Positions 6,844 to 16,226 of a stretch of DNA of 64,000 nucleotides are shown in pieces. Position 1 is the first letter of the stretch. Every line of letters begins with the position of its first letter. Both the position numbers and the translations under genes were made by a program. The DNA is from Bacteroidota bacterium (lineage in GTDB: Bacteria > Bacteroidota > Bacteroidia > UKL13-3), in assembly GCA_027482225.1 (NCBI GenBank), contig JAIXWD010000016.1, forward strand, positions 62,001 to 126,000, written 5' to 3'. The notes beneath the pieces are model-generated. The model did no database searches and was not told the DNA's origin. It worked only from the letters and a program-made list of their open reading frames with translations.

Positions 6844-9048
6844 CTATCTTCTGCGTTTTTTTCTTTTTTCGTCCTTACGTGCGTTTTTATCAATCTTATG
6901 GTTAATTCTGCGGGGCGCAGATACTTCTGCTACATCTAAATCTATCTGGCGTTTTTGAAGATCTGCTTGCTTAACTATGACTTTAATTTCACCGCCTAAT
7001 TGAAATATTTTACGTGTACGTCTGCCAATTATCCATTGGTTAAATTCATCATAATCGTAAAAGTCGTCTGTTAAGTTGGCTAATCTTACCAAACCTTCGC
7101 ATTTATATTCGGTAATCTCAACATAAATTCCCCATTCGGTAACTCCACTAATTAAGCCGTTAAACTGTTCGCCAATAAATTGTTTAATGTACTCAACTTG
7201 TTTGTATTTTACACTTGCACGTTCAGCATCAGCTGCCTGGATTTCCATTTGTGAAGCGTGTTTACATTTTTCTTCATACTCCACTTCATTAGCCGATTTG
7301 CCATTATTTAAATATGAAAACAATAAACGGTGTGCCATTAAATCTGGGTATCTGCGAATTGGTGAGGTAAAGTGAGTATAATAATCAAATGCTAATCCAT
7401 AATGACTTGTTTTTTTTGTGCTGTAATATGCTTTCATCATACTACGTACCGCCATGTTTTGAACAATGTTTTGTTCGGGTTTACCTTCCACATCGTTTAA
7501 TAAATTATTAAATGATGTGGAGATAGATTTTTGAGAAGTGGTTTGGATGCTTAATCCAAAACGTGCTGCAAACAAATTAAATAGTTTTAGTTTTTCTTCG
7601 CTTGGTGGCTCATGTACACGGTAAATAAATGTTTTAGGTTGTTTTTCCCCTTTCATTTTATGCACAAATTCAGCCACCGTTCGGTTTGCTAATAGCATAA
7701 ACTCTTCAATCAATTTATGTGCATCTTTACGCACCTTTTTATAAATGCCTATTGGTTTATAATTTTCATCTAGCTTAAATTTTACCTCTTCGGTTTCAAA
7801 ATTTACAGCACCATTTTTAAAACGTGCTTTGCGTAAAATTAAAGCAATATTGTTTAAAGTGTTAATCTCTTTTGCAAAATCACCAACTTTACTTTCAATT
7901 CGATCCTGTGCTTCTTCGTATGCAAAACGTCTATCACTATAAATAACTGTTTTGCCAATCCACTTGTCTAAAATTTCACCTTCTAATGTCATTTTAAATA
8001 CGGCACTAAAAGTTAATTTCTCCTCATGTGGACGTAATGAACAAACTCCATTACTCAGTTTTTCGGGTAACATAGGTATGGTCCTATCAACCAAATAAAC
8101 CGATGTGGCTCTTTCAAAAGCCTCGGCATCAAGCACCGTGTTTGGTGTTACATAATGCGAAACATCGGCAATATGTACTCCAATTTCATATATGCCATCT
8201 TCCAACTCTTCAATTGAAAGTGCATCATCAAAATCTTTTGCATCTTCAGGGTCGATAGTAAACGTGGTGATTTTCCTGAAATCTCTACGTTTGGCTATTT
8301 CGTCTTTGGTAATTATTTCCGAAATTTTGTCAGCATCTTTTTCTACTTCATTAGGAAATTTATTTGCAAAACCATACTCGGCAATAATGGCGTGCATTTC
8401 GGTATTATGATCGCCAGGCTTACCTAAAATTTCTATGATTTCTCCTATTGGATTTTTGTGCTCGTTGCTCCAATCTACCACACGTGCACGCACTTTTTCT
8501 CCATTTTTGGCATTATTTATTTTACCTTCGGGAATAAAAATATCAATTTGTACGCGTTTATCATCGGGCGAAATAAATGCATAATTATGACCTAGCTCAA
8601 CCACTCCAACGAATTCCTCACGTTTGCGTTTAAGCACTTCTATCACTTCTCCTTCCACTCTGCTTCCACTTCGTTTGGCAAATAGATTTACCTTAACGGT
8701 ATCGCCATGTAAGCCCGTATTTAAGTTTTCGCTTCCAATGTAAATATCATCTTTAATTTCGCTTCCATCTTCTGGTATCACAAATCCAGCTCCACGTTGG
8801 GTTACTTCTAATTTGCCAGTTATAAAATGTGTAGTTAATAAAGCCAAATATTTACCTGGCATTACTTCATCAATCATCCCATCTTTTTCCATTTGTTTCA
8901 GGGTTCTGATGATATAATTTTTTCCTTCGGTACTTTCTATATTTAATGCTGCACAAATTTGTTTGTAGTTGAATGCCTTTTTACTGTTTGCTGCAAAAAA
9001 ACGTTCTATTTCCTTACTTACAGTTTTTAAGTTTTTTTCTCTTTTCAT
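6844..9048 (-). CDS. rnr: Ribonuclease R
   Basis: A 734-residue protein with the RNase II/R layout: N-terminal winged-helix region, two cold-shock domains, RNB catalytic domain with the acidic cluster DPEDAKDFDDALSIE (about residues 270-285), and a C-terminal S1 domain (QFNGLISGVTEWGIYVEI) followed by a basic tail (ARKDEKRKKRRR). Known role: processive 3'-5' exoribonuclease that degrades structured RNA and takes part in RNA quality control. ATG start at 9048, monocistronic by its surroundings. The basic tail is typical of RNase R and helps distinguish it from RNase II. Confidence 0.96.
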   Translation of the reverse strand: MKREKNLKTVSKEIERFFAANSKKAFNYKQICAALNIESTEGKNYIIRTLKQMEKDGMIDEVMPGKYLALLTTHFITGKLEVTQRGAGFVIPEDGSEIKDDIYIGSENLNTGLHGDTVKVNLFAKRSGSRVEGEVIEVLKRKREEFVGVVELGHNYAFISPDDKRVQIDIFIPEGKINNAKNGEKVRARVVDWSNEHKNPIGEIIEILGKPGDHNTEMHAIIAEYGFANKFPNEVEKDADKISEIITKDEIAKRRDFRKITTFTIDPEDAKDFDDALSIEELEDGIYEIGVHIADVSHYVTPNTVLDAEAFERATSVYLVDRTIPMLPEKLSNGVCSLRPHEEKLTFSAVFKMTLEGEILDKWIGKTVIYSDRRFAYEEAQDRIESKVGDFAKEINTLNNIALILRKARFKNGAVNFETEEVKFKLDENYKPIGIYKKVRKDAHKLIEEFMLLANRTVAEFVHKMKGEKQPKTFIYRVHEPPSEEKLKLFNLFAARFGLSIQTTSQKSISTSFNNLLNDVEGKPEQNIVQNMAVRSMMKAYYSTKKTSHYGLAFDYYTHFTSPIRRYPDLMAHRLLFSYLNNGKSANEVEYEEKCKHASQMEIQAADAERASVKYKQVEYIKQFIGEQFNGLISGVTEWGIYVEITEYKCEGLVRLANLTDDFYDYDEFNQWIIGRRTRKIFQLGGEIKVIVKQADLQKRQIDLDVAEVSAPRRINHKIDKNARKDEKRKKRRR

Positions 9049-9124
9049 ATGCTCATTTACCTTTGTAAAAGTAAGTAAAATCGGATTAGGATTATGTTAA
9101 CTTTTTGAGTTTGATTTCTAAGTT

Positions 9125-9844
9125 CTAGTTTAAAATCACATCATGCTCTTCTAATAAAGCCTCGCCTCTAAATCTAAGTATCAATTGAGCAACTGTAACC
9201 ACATCTTTTTGGCAATAGGTCTTAATACGTTCTAAATCTTTTTCATTCCAATATACCGTCCATACTTGACTACCATCAATATCATCTTTTGGGGTAGGAA
9301 TGTTAAATGTAGCGGCCAATAGTTCTAGGGATGTAAAGTTTTTATAATCGCCAAACTTCCAAAGTTCCATGGTGTCAAGGTGATTTACTTCCCATGGTTT
9401 TTTACCAACAATATTTAACAAAGAAGGGATTTCAAGGCTGTTAATCAGTATTCTTCTGCATAAGTAAGGGAAGTCGAATTCTTTGCCATTGTGAGCGCAC
9501 AACAAGTTTTCGGGATCGTCAAAATGTCTATTTAACATGGTGATAAATTCGTCTAATAAAATTTTTTCATCATCGCCATAAAATGATTTTACCCTGAATT
9601 GCCAATAGTTTCCGCTTCTATTGAATATACCAACCGAAATGCAAATAATTTTCCCAAACTCTGCATAAATACCAGCTCGCGGGTAAATATCAGCTGAGGT
9701 TTGCGAATCGTCACGTTTGATAAAGGCCGATTTCTTATCCCATAAATGTTGCCATTGTTCTGGCGCAAGCTTGTAGTTGGGGTATTGTGGCACTGTTTCG
9801 ATATCAAGTACCAATATTTTGGTTAAGTCGAGGTTTTGTAACAT
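9125..9844 (-). CDS. PolB-like 3'-5' exonuclease (DEDDy)
   Basis: A 239-residue protein with ExoI LVLDIETVP near the N-terminus, ExoII in CAHNGKEFDFPYL, and ExoIII in YCQKDVVTVAQL (Tyr with Asp four residues on, the DEDDy type). This matches the predicted PolB-like exonuclease family PF10108, a stand-alone RNase H-fold nuclease. Substrate and pathway are not known from sequence. It lies 76 bases upstream of rnr on the same strand; both are nucleases, but no operon signal is decisive. Confidence 0.85.
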   Translation of the reverse strand: MLQNLDLTKILVLDIETVPQYPNYKLAPEQWQHLWDKKSAFIKRDDSQTSADIYPRAGIYAEFGKIICISVGIFNRSGNYWQFRVKSFYGDDEKILLDEFITMLNRHFDDPENLLCAHNGKEFDFPYLCRRILINSLEIPSLLNIVGKKPWEVNHLDTMELWKFGDYKNFTSLELLAATFNIPTPKDDIDGSQVWTVYWNEKDLERIKTYCQKDVVTVAQLILRFRGEALLEEHDVILN

Positions 9845-10111
9845 ACACTTGGGTAATTAAGGTTACTTCGATGTTACAATTATTTTTTTTAATTTAAAAG
9901 AGATTAACTAGCGGGTTCATAGTTTCTTTTTTAGCATTTGAAGTCTAAATTATCATTCCAACATACAGTATTTATGGTTTTCTCAATTCCTTCTCTTATC
10001 CTCCCTTAAATGGAGCACGATTGCTTATAGTTCAGTTTGTGAATTTATTTTCAACTCGATTCACCAATTTTCTGTCTCCAAACTCAATCATATTTATGAT
10101 GCGAATCATGC

Positions 10112-10140
10112 TTGTTGATTGCAATTAAATAATAGATTTG
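10112..10140 (+). promoter_or_regulatory. Promoter immediately before the export adaptor gene
   Basis: TTG at 10112-10114, 18 bases, then TAGATTTG at 10133-10140, an exact -7 box. The ATG follows after only four bases, so the transcript would start at or beside the start codon. The 295-base gap before this gene shows nothing else. Confidence 0.5.
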
Positions 10141-10144
10141 AAGT

Positions 10145-11227
10145 ATGAATAAATTTAGCTTTTTGCTATTAGCTACAACGGTTCTATTTGCATGTAAAAG
10201 TAAAGTAGAAACAACAAAGCCAATGGTAACAAATATTACTGAGTCTGTTTATGCATCGGGCGTAATTAAAGCAGCTAATCAATACCAAGTTTTCGCTACA
10301 GTAAATGGTATTATCAATACAATTTTTGTTACCGAAGGTGATGAAGTATTAAAAGGTACACCACTGCTTTCAGTAGTAAATGAGATTTCAAATATAAATG
10401 CCGAAAATGCTCGGTTGGCTGCATCATACAACGATTATGGGGCAAATAAAAGTAAACTGTCTGAACTAAAAGTAAACATAGATTTTGCTAAAAACAAGTG
10501 GCTTGTTGATTCTTCACTTTATAACCGTCAGTTAATATTATGGAACCAACAAGTTGGCTCGCAGGTTGAAATAGAGCAACGTAAATTGGCTTATGAAAAC
10601 TCTCGAGCACTATACCTGTCTGCATTATTAAAGTACGAGGAATTAAAACGACAATTAAATTTTATGTCGCAACAATCAAAAAACAACCTGCAGATTTCTT
10701 TACAACAGAATAAAGATTTTATTGTAAAGAGTGAAGTTGATGGCAAGGTATACAGTATTTTAAAAGAGAAAGGGGAGATGGTTACTCCTCAAATGGCTCT
10801 GGCTATTGTGGGATCTAAAAACAGTTTCAAGGTAGAGCTGCAGGTTGATGAGTATGATATTGTGCGATTGAAAAAGGGTCAATTGGTATTACTTAGTTTA
10901 GATAGTTACAAAGGAGAAGTTTTTGAAGCGGTTATTGAAAAGATAAATCCATTGATGAATGAACGTACCAAGTCTTTTTTAGTAGAAGCAAAGTTTACCA
11001 AAACACCACCTGTGTTATATCCTAATTTAACTGTAGAGGCTAATGTTGTTATTCAAACTAAAAATAATATTTTAACCATACCACGTAGTTTAGTTAGTGA
11101 TGATGGTTTTGTTACAACAAAAAGTGGTGGTAAAGTTGCCATTAAGATTGGATTAAAAGATTATGAGCGAGTGGAAATTTTATCGGGTATTACTGCCGAT
11201 GATGAAATTATTGGAAAAATAAAATGA
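10145..11227 (+). CDS. Efflux periplasmic adaptor lipoprotein (HlyD/MacA-like)
   Basis: A 360-residue membrane-fusion protein. The lipoprotein signal MNKFSFLLLATTVLFAC anchors it in a membrane. A split lipoyl-like region (VFATVNGIINTIFVTEGDEV and VKSEVDGKVYSILKEKGEMV) flanks a helical hairpin of about residues 95-185, then beta-barrel segments follow. Known role: bridges an inner-membrane pump and an outer-membrane exit duct. It overlaps the permease gene by four bases (ATGA), so the products are coupled. No TolC-like partner is in the window. Substrate unknown. Confidence 0.9.
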   Translation: MNKFSFLLLATTVLFACKSKVETTKPMVTNITESVYASGVIKAANQYQVFATVNGIINTIFVTEGDEVLKGTPLLSVVNEISNINAENARLAASYNDYGANKSKLSELKVNIDFAKNKWLVDSSLYNRQLILWNQQVGSQVEIEQRKLAYENSRALYLSALLKYEELKRQLNFMSQQSKNNLQISLQQNKDFIVKSEVDGKVYSILKEKGEMVTPQMALAIVGSKNSFKVELQVDEYDIVRLKKGQLVLLSLDSYKGEVFEAVIEKINPLMNERTKSFLVEAKFTKTPPVLYPNLTVEANVVIQTKNNILTIPRSLVSDDGFVTTKSGGKVAIKIGLKDYERVEILSGITADDEIIGKIK

Positions 11228-12483
11228 ACACTAAGTTAATTTTTACTATCGCAAAATCATTATTGGTGGCACGTTGGCGACAAACATTAGTTGCAGCCAT
11301 CGGTGTTACATTTAGTATTGCTATGTTTATTACCCTGTTGGGTTTTATGACTGGTTTGAATGATTTGTTAGATGGATTGATTTTAAACCGAACTCCACAT
11401 ATTAAATTATATAATGAGCTTAAATCTACTCCTAATCAACCTATAGCTATAAGTGATAAGTTTAAAAATAACTACAACTTTATACACTCTTTAAAGCCAA
11501 GTGGAACCCGAGCCGAAATATATAATTATGGAGCTATTATCGAGGCATTAAAAAATGACAAAAGGGTTTTTGGAGTAGCACCAAAGTTGGTTGCTCAAGT
11601 TTTTTATAATGTTGGAGCAATTGATGTTACTGGTGTAATAAATGGTATTGATGTAGAAGCAGAAAATAAACTTTTCTATTTTCAGGATTATATAACGGCA
11701 GGTAAATTTATTGATTTAAAAAACACACCCAACAGCATTATTTTAGGTAAAGGATTAGCTGATAAAATGTTAGCTAATATTGGGGATGTAGTTCAAGTTA
11801 CTACTCCAAAAGGAGATAGAATTCAACTAAAGGTAGTCGGATTTTTCCAATCTGGTTTGCAAGATTTTGATAAAACACAAAGCTATGCCTCATTATCCAC
11901 TGCCCAAAAATTATTAGGTAAGCCTAGTAATTATGTTACCGATATTCAAATTAAATTAACAGACATGTCATTGGCTCCTTTAGTTGGCAAAGAATATGCT
12001 AAGGTATTTAATTTAGATGCTGAAGACATACAAACTGCTAATTCCCAATTTGAAACTGGAAGTTCTGTTAGGTCGATTATATCTTATGCAGTAGGAATAA
12101 CATTGTTAGTTGTTGCTGGATTTGGCATTTATAACATATTAAATATGATGATTTATGAAAAAATGGATTCCATAGCTATTTTAAAAGCAACAGGATTTTC
12201 TGGTAAGGATGTTAATCTTATTTTTATATCCATTGCATTAACCATTGGCTTCTTTGGAGGTTTGGCTGGGTTGATTTCTGGTTTTGGTTTATCTATGGTT
12301 ATTGATAATGTACCTTTTAATACAGCGGCATTGCCAACTATTAAAACATATCCTATAAATTATAATCCTAAGTTTTATGTAATAGGAATCATATTTTCTT
12401 TAATCACCACTTATTTTGCTGGGTTGTTTCCTGCTCGTAAGGCCAGTAAAATAGACCCAGTAGTAATTATCAGAGGGAAATAA
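11224..12483 (+). CDS. ABC transporter permease (FtsX/MacB-type)
   Basis: A 419-residue protein with the MacB/FtsX topology: one N-terminal transmembrane segment (TLVAAIGVTFSIAMFITLLG), a large extracytoplasmic domain (about residues 40-270), then three C-terminal segments including VGITLLVVAGFGIYNILNMM and FYVIGIIFSLITTYFAGLFP, ending PARKASKIDPVVIIRGK. Known family role: mechanotransmitting permease for export from the periplasm or lipoprotein handling. The start overlaps the adaptor stop; the ATPase gene starts 1 base after this stop. Confidence 0.92.
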   Translation: MNTKLIFTIAKSLLVARWRQTLVAAIGVTFSIAMFITLLGFMTGLNDLLDGLILNRTPHIKLYNELKSTPNQPIAISDKFKNNYNFIHSLKPSGTRAEIYNYGAIIEALKNDKRVFGVAPKLVAQVFYNVGAIDVTGVINGIDVEAENKLFYFQDYITAGKFIDLKNTPNSIILGKGLADKMLANIGDVVQVTTPKGDRIQLKVVGFFQSGLQDFDKTQSYASLSTAQKLLGKPSNYVTDIQIKLTDMSLAPLVGKEYAKVFNLDAEDIQTANSQFETGSSVRSIISYAVGITLLVVAGFGIYNILNMMIYEKMDSIAILKATGFSGKDVNLIFISIALTIGFFGGLAGLISGFGLSMVIDNVPFNTAALPTIKTYPINYNPKFYVIGIIFSLITTYFAGLFPARKASKIDPVVIIRGK

Positions 12484-12484
12484 T

Positions 12485-13162
12485 ATGAGCATTGTACTTC
12501 AGGCAAAAGGTATTAGTAAAAACTTTCATGATCCAGTTACTATACAGGTTTTAAAAGATGTAAGTTTTGAAATTAATAGGGGAGAGTTTGTATCAGTGAT
12601 TGGCAAGTCGGGTTGTGGTAAATCTACTTTGCTATATATTTTATCGACCATGGATACTGATTACGAAGGAGATTTGTTCATTGATGGGGTGGCCATGCGC
12701 AATAAAAAAGAAGGCGAGTTGGCTTTGGTAAGAAATGAAAAAATTGGTTTCGTTTTTCAGTTTCATTATTTATTAAACGAGTTTAGTGTGTTGCGCAATG
12801 TAATGTTACCTGGTTTGAAATTAGGCAAGTACACTGAGCAAGAAGTGGAACATCGTGCGATGGAAAAGTTGCGGGTTTTGGGTATTGATAATGAAGCACA
12901 CAAAATGGCTAATCAGCTTTCTGGTGGACAAAAACAAAGGGTAGCAATAGCACGTGCATTAATAAACGACCCCTTAATTATTATGGGTGATGAGCCTACT
13001 GGTAATTTAGATAAAAAGAACAGCCAGATAGTATTTGATATTTTTAACGAACTTGCTCATGAGTTTAAGCAAACGTTACTTATTGTTACCCACGATAATG
13101 AATTTGCGCAAAGTACCGATCGCATTATTGAAATGGAGGATGGAAGAATAATCAGGATGTAA
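12485..13162 (+). CDS. ABC transporter ATP-binding protein (LolD/MacB-type)
   Basis: A 225-residue ATPase with Walker [11 protein letters not shown]-loop near [19 protein letters not shown], signature [15 protein letters not shown], Walker [14 protein letters not shown] and the switch histidine in IVTHDNEFA. The GNLD and leader features are those of the LolD/MacB/FtsE group. Third gene of the adaptor-permease-ATPase module, so it powers the permease. A terminator follows. Confidence 0.94.
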   Translation: MSIVLQAKGISKNFHDPVTIQVLKDVSFEINRGEFVSVIGKSGCGKSTLLYILSTMDTDYEGDLFIDGVAMRNKKEGELALVRNEKIGFVFQFHYLLNEFSVLRNVMLPGLKLGKYTEQEVEHRAMEKLRVLGIDNEAHKMANQLSGGQKQRVAIARALINDPLIIMGDEPTGNLDKKNSQIVFDIFNELAHEFKQTLLIVTHDNEFAQSTDRIIEMEDGRIIRM

Positions 13163-13177
13163 TTATTTATTAGGGAT

Positions 13178-13215
13178 AATGCAGGTCTGTTTTATAAATC
13201 AAACAAACCTGCATT
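13178..13215. terminator. Shared terminator between convergent genes
   Basis: AATGCAGGTCTGTTT pairs with AAACAAACCTGCATT (one mismatch) around a short loop, followed by AAAAA on one side. It lies between the stop of the ABC ATPase gene and the stop of the opposing gene. Confidence 0.65.
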
Positions 13216-13221
13216 AAAAAG

Positions 13222-14325
13222 TTAAGGGCTTACAAGGTGTATGCCTATATTAAAATATAAAGCACCACTTAATTCATTAATCATGGCATATTGCTGTTTG
13301 CCAACAAATCCTCTAAAAAAATCTGTTCCGTCTTTTTCTGTATAATCTGCTCTATATGAGAAATTGTATCGGTAGCCAGCTTGAATGCTGCCCCAAATAA
13401 ATCCTGAAATTTGTCGCTGGTATTCCAACCTAAAACGTAATTCACCCCTTCTAAGCTCAAGTTCTCTGTTACTTGCGGTTAATATTCCGCCAATTCTATA
13501 ACTCTGTCCGTCTAATTCGTATCCTCCTAATAATAAACTCCTCGCATTAAAGTTTTTTCTTACGTGGGCCCTTGCAGGAAATAAAATTTCTGTTCCCCAT
13601 GTTCTGCTGGGTGCTGTCCAGTTGAACAATAAGATTGGAACATAATTTAATTCGCCCGTACGATAAGTGCGGGTTAAACCAACAGCCCATTGTTTTCTAT
13701 CGTTTGGTCTTTTACCCCATAGTAAAGATGCCGAGTATCTTAAAAATCGTAAGCCTTGAGGATTATCCAATGCATAGTTCCCACTTAAATCGGCAGCAAA
13801 TTGTGCCAATAAAAATTGCTTTTCGTTTAAGGGTTTAAAAATGGTAGAGTTTAGTCCGAAAGTAGTTAAACCATTTTTAGAGATGTTTTGGATAAGCGAT
13901 GTATCATTTATAGGTCCTTTTACATCTGAAAATGAATAATTGGTTCTCCAAAAATTTCCACCCAACTGCCACAAAAATTTATTGCTTGAAATTACTGGAA
14001 TGTTTGCAAATAGCCTCAGGCCACCTGTACTATTAACATTGGCTGTTTCATTAGTCTTTTCAATAGAAGTTCCTTTTGCATAATAACCTTGAGAAGACAG
14101 GTTCATTTCGTATGGTAGTTGATGGTCCCATGCAATGGATACAAAACGGGCAGGACTCAAGTCGAAAATTTTAGGATTACAAAAGGTGATGTTCTTTCCA
14201 TCAGTAGGGGTTGCATTCTCGTATATGGAGAAGTCTTCCTCTTCTTGGGAAGTATTAACTGAATCCGTTTGAGCAAATAATGGAGTGCAGCCTAACAAAA
14301 AAATCAGGAGGATAATGTTTTTCAT
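13222..14325 (-). CDS. Predicted outer-membrane beta-barrel protein (DUF6268-like)
   Basis: A 367-residue protein with signal peptide MKNIILLIFLLGCTPLFAQ. The mature part is rich in alternating aromatic and polar residues typical of an outer-membrane barrel (FLWQLGGNFWRTNYSF, WAVGLTRTYRTGELNY) and ends in an LYFNIGIHLVSP strand. It resembles the uncharacterised DUF6268 group of Bacteroidota, but that assignment is from memory and not firm. Its ATG overlaps the stop of the DUF2147 gene by one base (TAATG), suggesting translational coupling. Function unknown. Confidence 0.7.
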   Translation of the reverse strand: MKNIILLIFLLGCTPLFAQTDSVNTSQEEEDFSIYENATPTDGKNITFCNPKIFDLSPARFVSIAWDHQLPYEMNLSSQGYYAKGTSIEKTNETANVNSTGGLRLFANIPVISSNKFLWQLGGNFWRTNYSFSDVKGPINDTSLIQNISKNGLTTFGLNSTIFKPLNEKQFLLAQFAADLSGNYALDNPQGLRFLRYSASLLWGKRPNDRKQWAVGLTRTYRTGELNYVPILLFNWTAPSRTWGTEILFPARAHVRKNFNARSLLLGGYELDGQSYRIGGILTASNRELELRRGELRFRLEYQRQISGFIWGSIQAGYRYNFSYRADYTEKDGTDFFRGFVGKQQYAMINELSGALYFNIGIHLVSP

Positions 14326-14786
14326 TAGTTAGCTTTTATTTCCAATCGTTTCCAAACATCGGTTCTTCCAAGTGCTTTAACACCAATGTAGCCTCTAATT
14401 TCTAAGGTGCTTTTATCCTTCATGTTTATTTCGCAGCTATAGGTACTTCCATTTTCAGGATCGTAAATCGTACCCTCATTCCATTGGTCTTTACCTCCAT
14501 AAACAAAGTCTTTTAACATTCGGTATCCTTTTAACGGCACATTTCTCATTGATTCGTCCGGGTTGTTTTTATCTACTTTAGGTTTTTGAGTATTAGGATC
14601 GTTTGGTTCTTTTAGCCAAACAATTTTACCGTAGTATTTGGTTCCAATTTTTTCAATTTTAACTTTAGCTTTTCCACTACTTGGTTGCCAAACACCAATT
14701 AATCTGTCGCCTTCATCGTTTGAGGTGAATGCAAAGAATATCATAACTAAGGCTAGTAATGAGAATAATTTTGTGGTTAATTTCAT
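14325..14786 (-). CDS. DUF2147 family exported protein
   Basis: A 153-residue protein with signal peptide (MKLTTKLFSLLALVMIFFAF). The rest has the DUF2147 pattern: LIGVWQPSSGKAKVKIEK, then YYGKIVWLKEPNDP, then a DFVYGGKDQWNEGTIYDPE block and a closing RGYIGVKALGRTDVWKR. Members are small periplasmic beta-barrel-like proteins of unknown role. It sits between a lipoprotein gene (11-base gap) and the barrel gene (1-base overlap), probably one operon of three envelope proteins. Confidence 0.9.
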   Translation of the reverse strand: MKLTTKLFSLLALVMIFFAFTSNDEGDRLIGVWQPSSGKAKVKIEKIGTKYYGKIVWLKEPNDPNTQKPKVDKNNPDESMRNVPLKGYRMLKDFVYGGKDQWNEGTIYDPENGSTYSCEINMKDKSTLEIRGYIGVKALGRTDVWKRLEIKAN

Positions 14787-14797
14787 AATCGAGTTTA

Positions 14798-15289
14798 TTA
14801 TTTAGTTAGAATTTTAAATGTAAGATTTGCTTTAAAGTTTAATGTAGCTTCCATATCTTTCTTAAGATTGGCGTCTAATAGAAGAATAAAATCATCACTG
14901 CTAAAAATTTTGTTAAGCCCATCTTGTTCTGAAGCTACTGTTAATGTAATTTCTTTTTGATTGGATGGCAGTGGATTTATGAAACCAACTTTCATCATAT
15001 CAGATTGATTACTTACCAATTGAAGAGAAAGGTCTTGTATCACTCCTTCTTCAATACTATCAGGTAAAGTAATTGTTGCAGATGTTAATGTCACTCCTTC
15101 TAATTTTTCAGGATTGATGTTGTTATTCTTTAAAACACCTTTAATAGCAGCTTGGAATGTATTAGGACCTTCAAAGTATGGCCCCTCTGCTTCCAACATA
15201 ACATCTTTTACTTCAATAACATTTTCGGTTTGTTTACCGCAAGAGAACAAACCGAATGCGAAAAGTGCAATTAGATAAATTTTTTTCAT
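14798..15289 (-). CDS. Lipoprotein, function unknown
   Basis: A 163-residue protein with lipobox FGLFSC (cysteine at residue 17) and a mature region of beta-rich polar sequence (VTLTSATITLPDSIEEGVIQ; ATLNFKANLTFKILTK). No catalytic motif and no recognised family. First gene of the lipoprotein-DUF2147-barrel run on the minus strand. The arrangement suggests a small outer-membrane-associated assembly, but that is inference. Confidence 0.75.
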   Translation of the reverse strand: MKKIYLIALFAFGLFSCGKQTENVIEVKDVMLEAEGPYFEGPNTFQAAIKGVLKNNNINPEKLEGVTLTSATITLPDSIEEGVIQDLSLQLVSNQSDMMKVGFINPLPSNQKEITLTVASEQDGLNKIFSSDDFILLLDANLKKDMEATLNFKANLTFKILTK

Positions 15290-15400
15290 ACAGTGTTAAC
15301 TTTATTCGGTAAAAATAGTTTTATGAATGATTTTTCCAAACACATTACTTTTGTTTATGAGTTCATTGCAATTTATTTGGATATGTGAGTTAATAAAAAA

Positions 15401-15428
15401 ACGCGCGGCTTGCATGCAAGCCGCGCGT
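15401..15428 (-). terminator. Very GC-rich perfect palindrome, terminator of the TPM operon
   Basis: A 28-base perfect palindrome with arms ACGCGCGGCTTGCA and its complement, preceded by seven A residues and followed by TTTCT on the plus strand. It lies 27 bases past the stop of the TPM gene read on the minus strand, where the A run becomes a U tract. It is far more GC-rich than its surroundings. Confidence 0.75.
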
Positions 15429-15455
15429 TTCTAAAAATGTTTTATACTGATTAAA

Positions 15456-16226
15456 TTACCAACTTCCACCGCTTCCGCCACCACCAAATCCACCACCACC
15501 AAATCCACCAAATCCTCCTCCGCTCCCACTTCCACCTGAAAATCCACCACTGCCCAATGTGCCTCCCCAAAATATAGGTCCGCCCAAACCACCACGGCTG
15601 CGGTTTCCTCTGCCACCACCACGACTAAATAACACCATAAGTACAATAATGATTATGATGATGATAACAGCAGAAGGACTTTTTTCTGATTGTCCTAGTT
15701 CTTTATCATTCACAAATTCGCCCGCAGCGGCTTGCATTACAGATGTAGTTGCAGCATCCAAACCATCATAAAATCTTCCAGCCTTAAATGAGGGGTTCAT
15801 TTGTTGTGTTCTGATGCGTGTGCTTATGGCATCTGTAACAGTAGCTTCCATGCCATAACCAGTATGTATGCGCGATTTACGGTCGCTCACAGCCACATAA
15901 ATAAGTATACCATTATTTTTACCTTTTTCTCCAATACCCCAATTTTCCGCTAGTCGTTGGCAATAATCAAAAAGATCATCGCCTTCTAAACTATTTTCAA
16001 TTACAACAGCAATTTGGGTTGAGGTAGAATCATAGTATCCTTTAAGTTTTGTTTCCAAGGCGCTGACTTCCGAAGCACTTAAAGCATTTGCATAATCATT
16101 AACAAATTGGTTTGATTTTGCAGGAATATCTTTAGCAAATGCAGCATATGATGTTAAGCTGAATAACGCAAAGGCAACTAGTAATCTAAATGCTGCGCCT
16201 CTAATTATTTTACACATGTTATTCAT
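15456..16226 (-). CDS. TPM-domain membrane protein with glycine-rich tail
   Basis: A 256-residue protein with signal peptide (RLLVAFALFSLTSYAAFA), TPM domain (NQFVNDYANALSASEVSALE ... IQVAVVIEN-like region, NNGILIYVAVSDRKSRIHTGYG), a transmembrane segment (SAVIIIIIIIVLMVLF) and a Gly/Ser-rich C-terminus ending GGGGSGGSW. This is the YgcG/TPM_phosphatase (PF04536) type. I chose the ATG at 16226 because AAGGAGG precedes it at good spacing and the signal peptide then starts properly; this overlaps the upstream gene by eight bases. Third member of a LemA-TPM-TPM cassette. Confidence 0.87.
   Translation of the reverse strand: MNNMCKIIRGAAFRLLVAFALFSLTSYAAFAKDIPAKSNQFVNDYANALSASEVSALETKLKGYYDSTSTQIAVVIENSLEGDDLFDYCQRLAENWGIGEKGKNNGILIYVAVSDRKSRIHTGYGMEATVTDAISTRIRTQQMNPSFKAGRFYDGLDAATTSVMQAAAGEFVNDKELGQSEKSPSAVIIIIIIIVLMVLFSRGGGRGNRSRGGLGGPIFWGGTLGSGGFSGGSGSGGGFGGFGGGGFGGGGSGGSW

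Noticed and set aside
15431..15646. 71-codon frame rich in Val, Ala and Glu on the minus strand
   Set aside because: It is a shifted reading of the Gly-rich tail of the TPM protein; its composition is a by-product of GGN codons.
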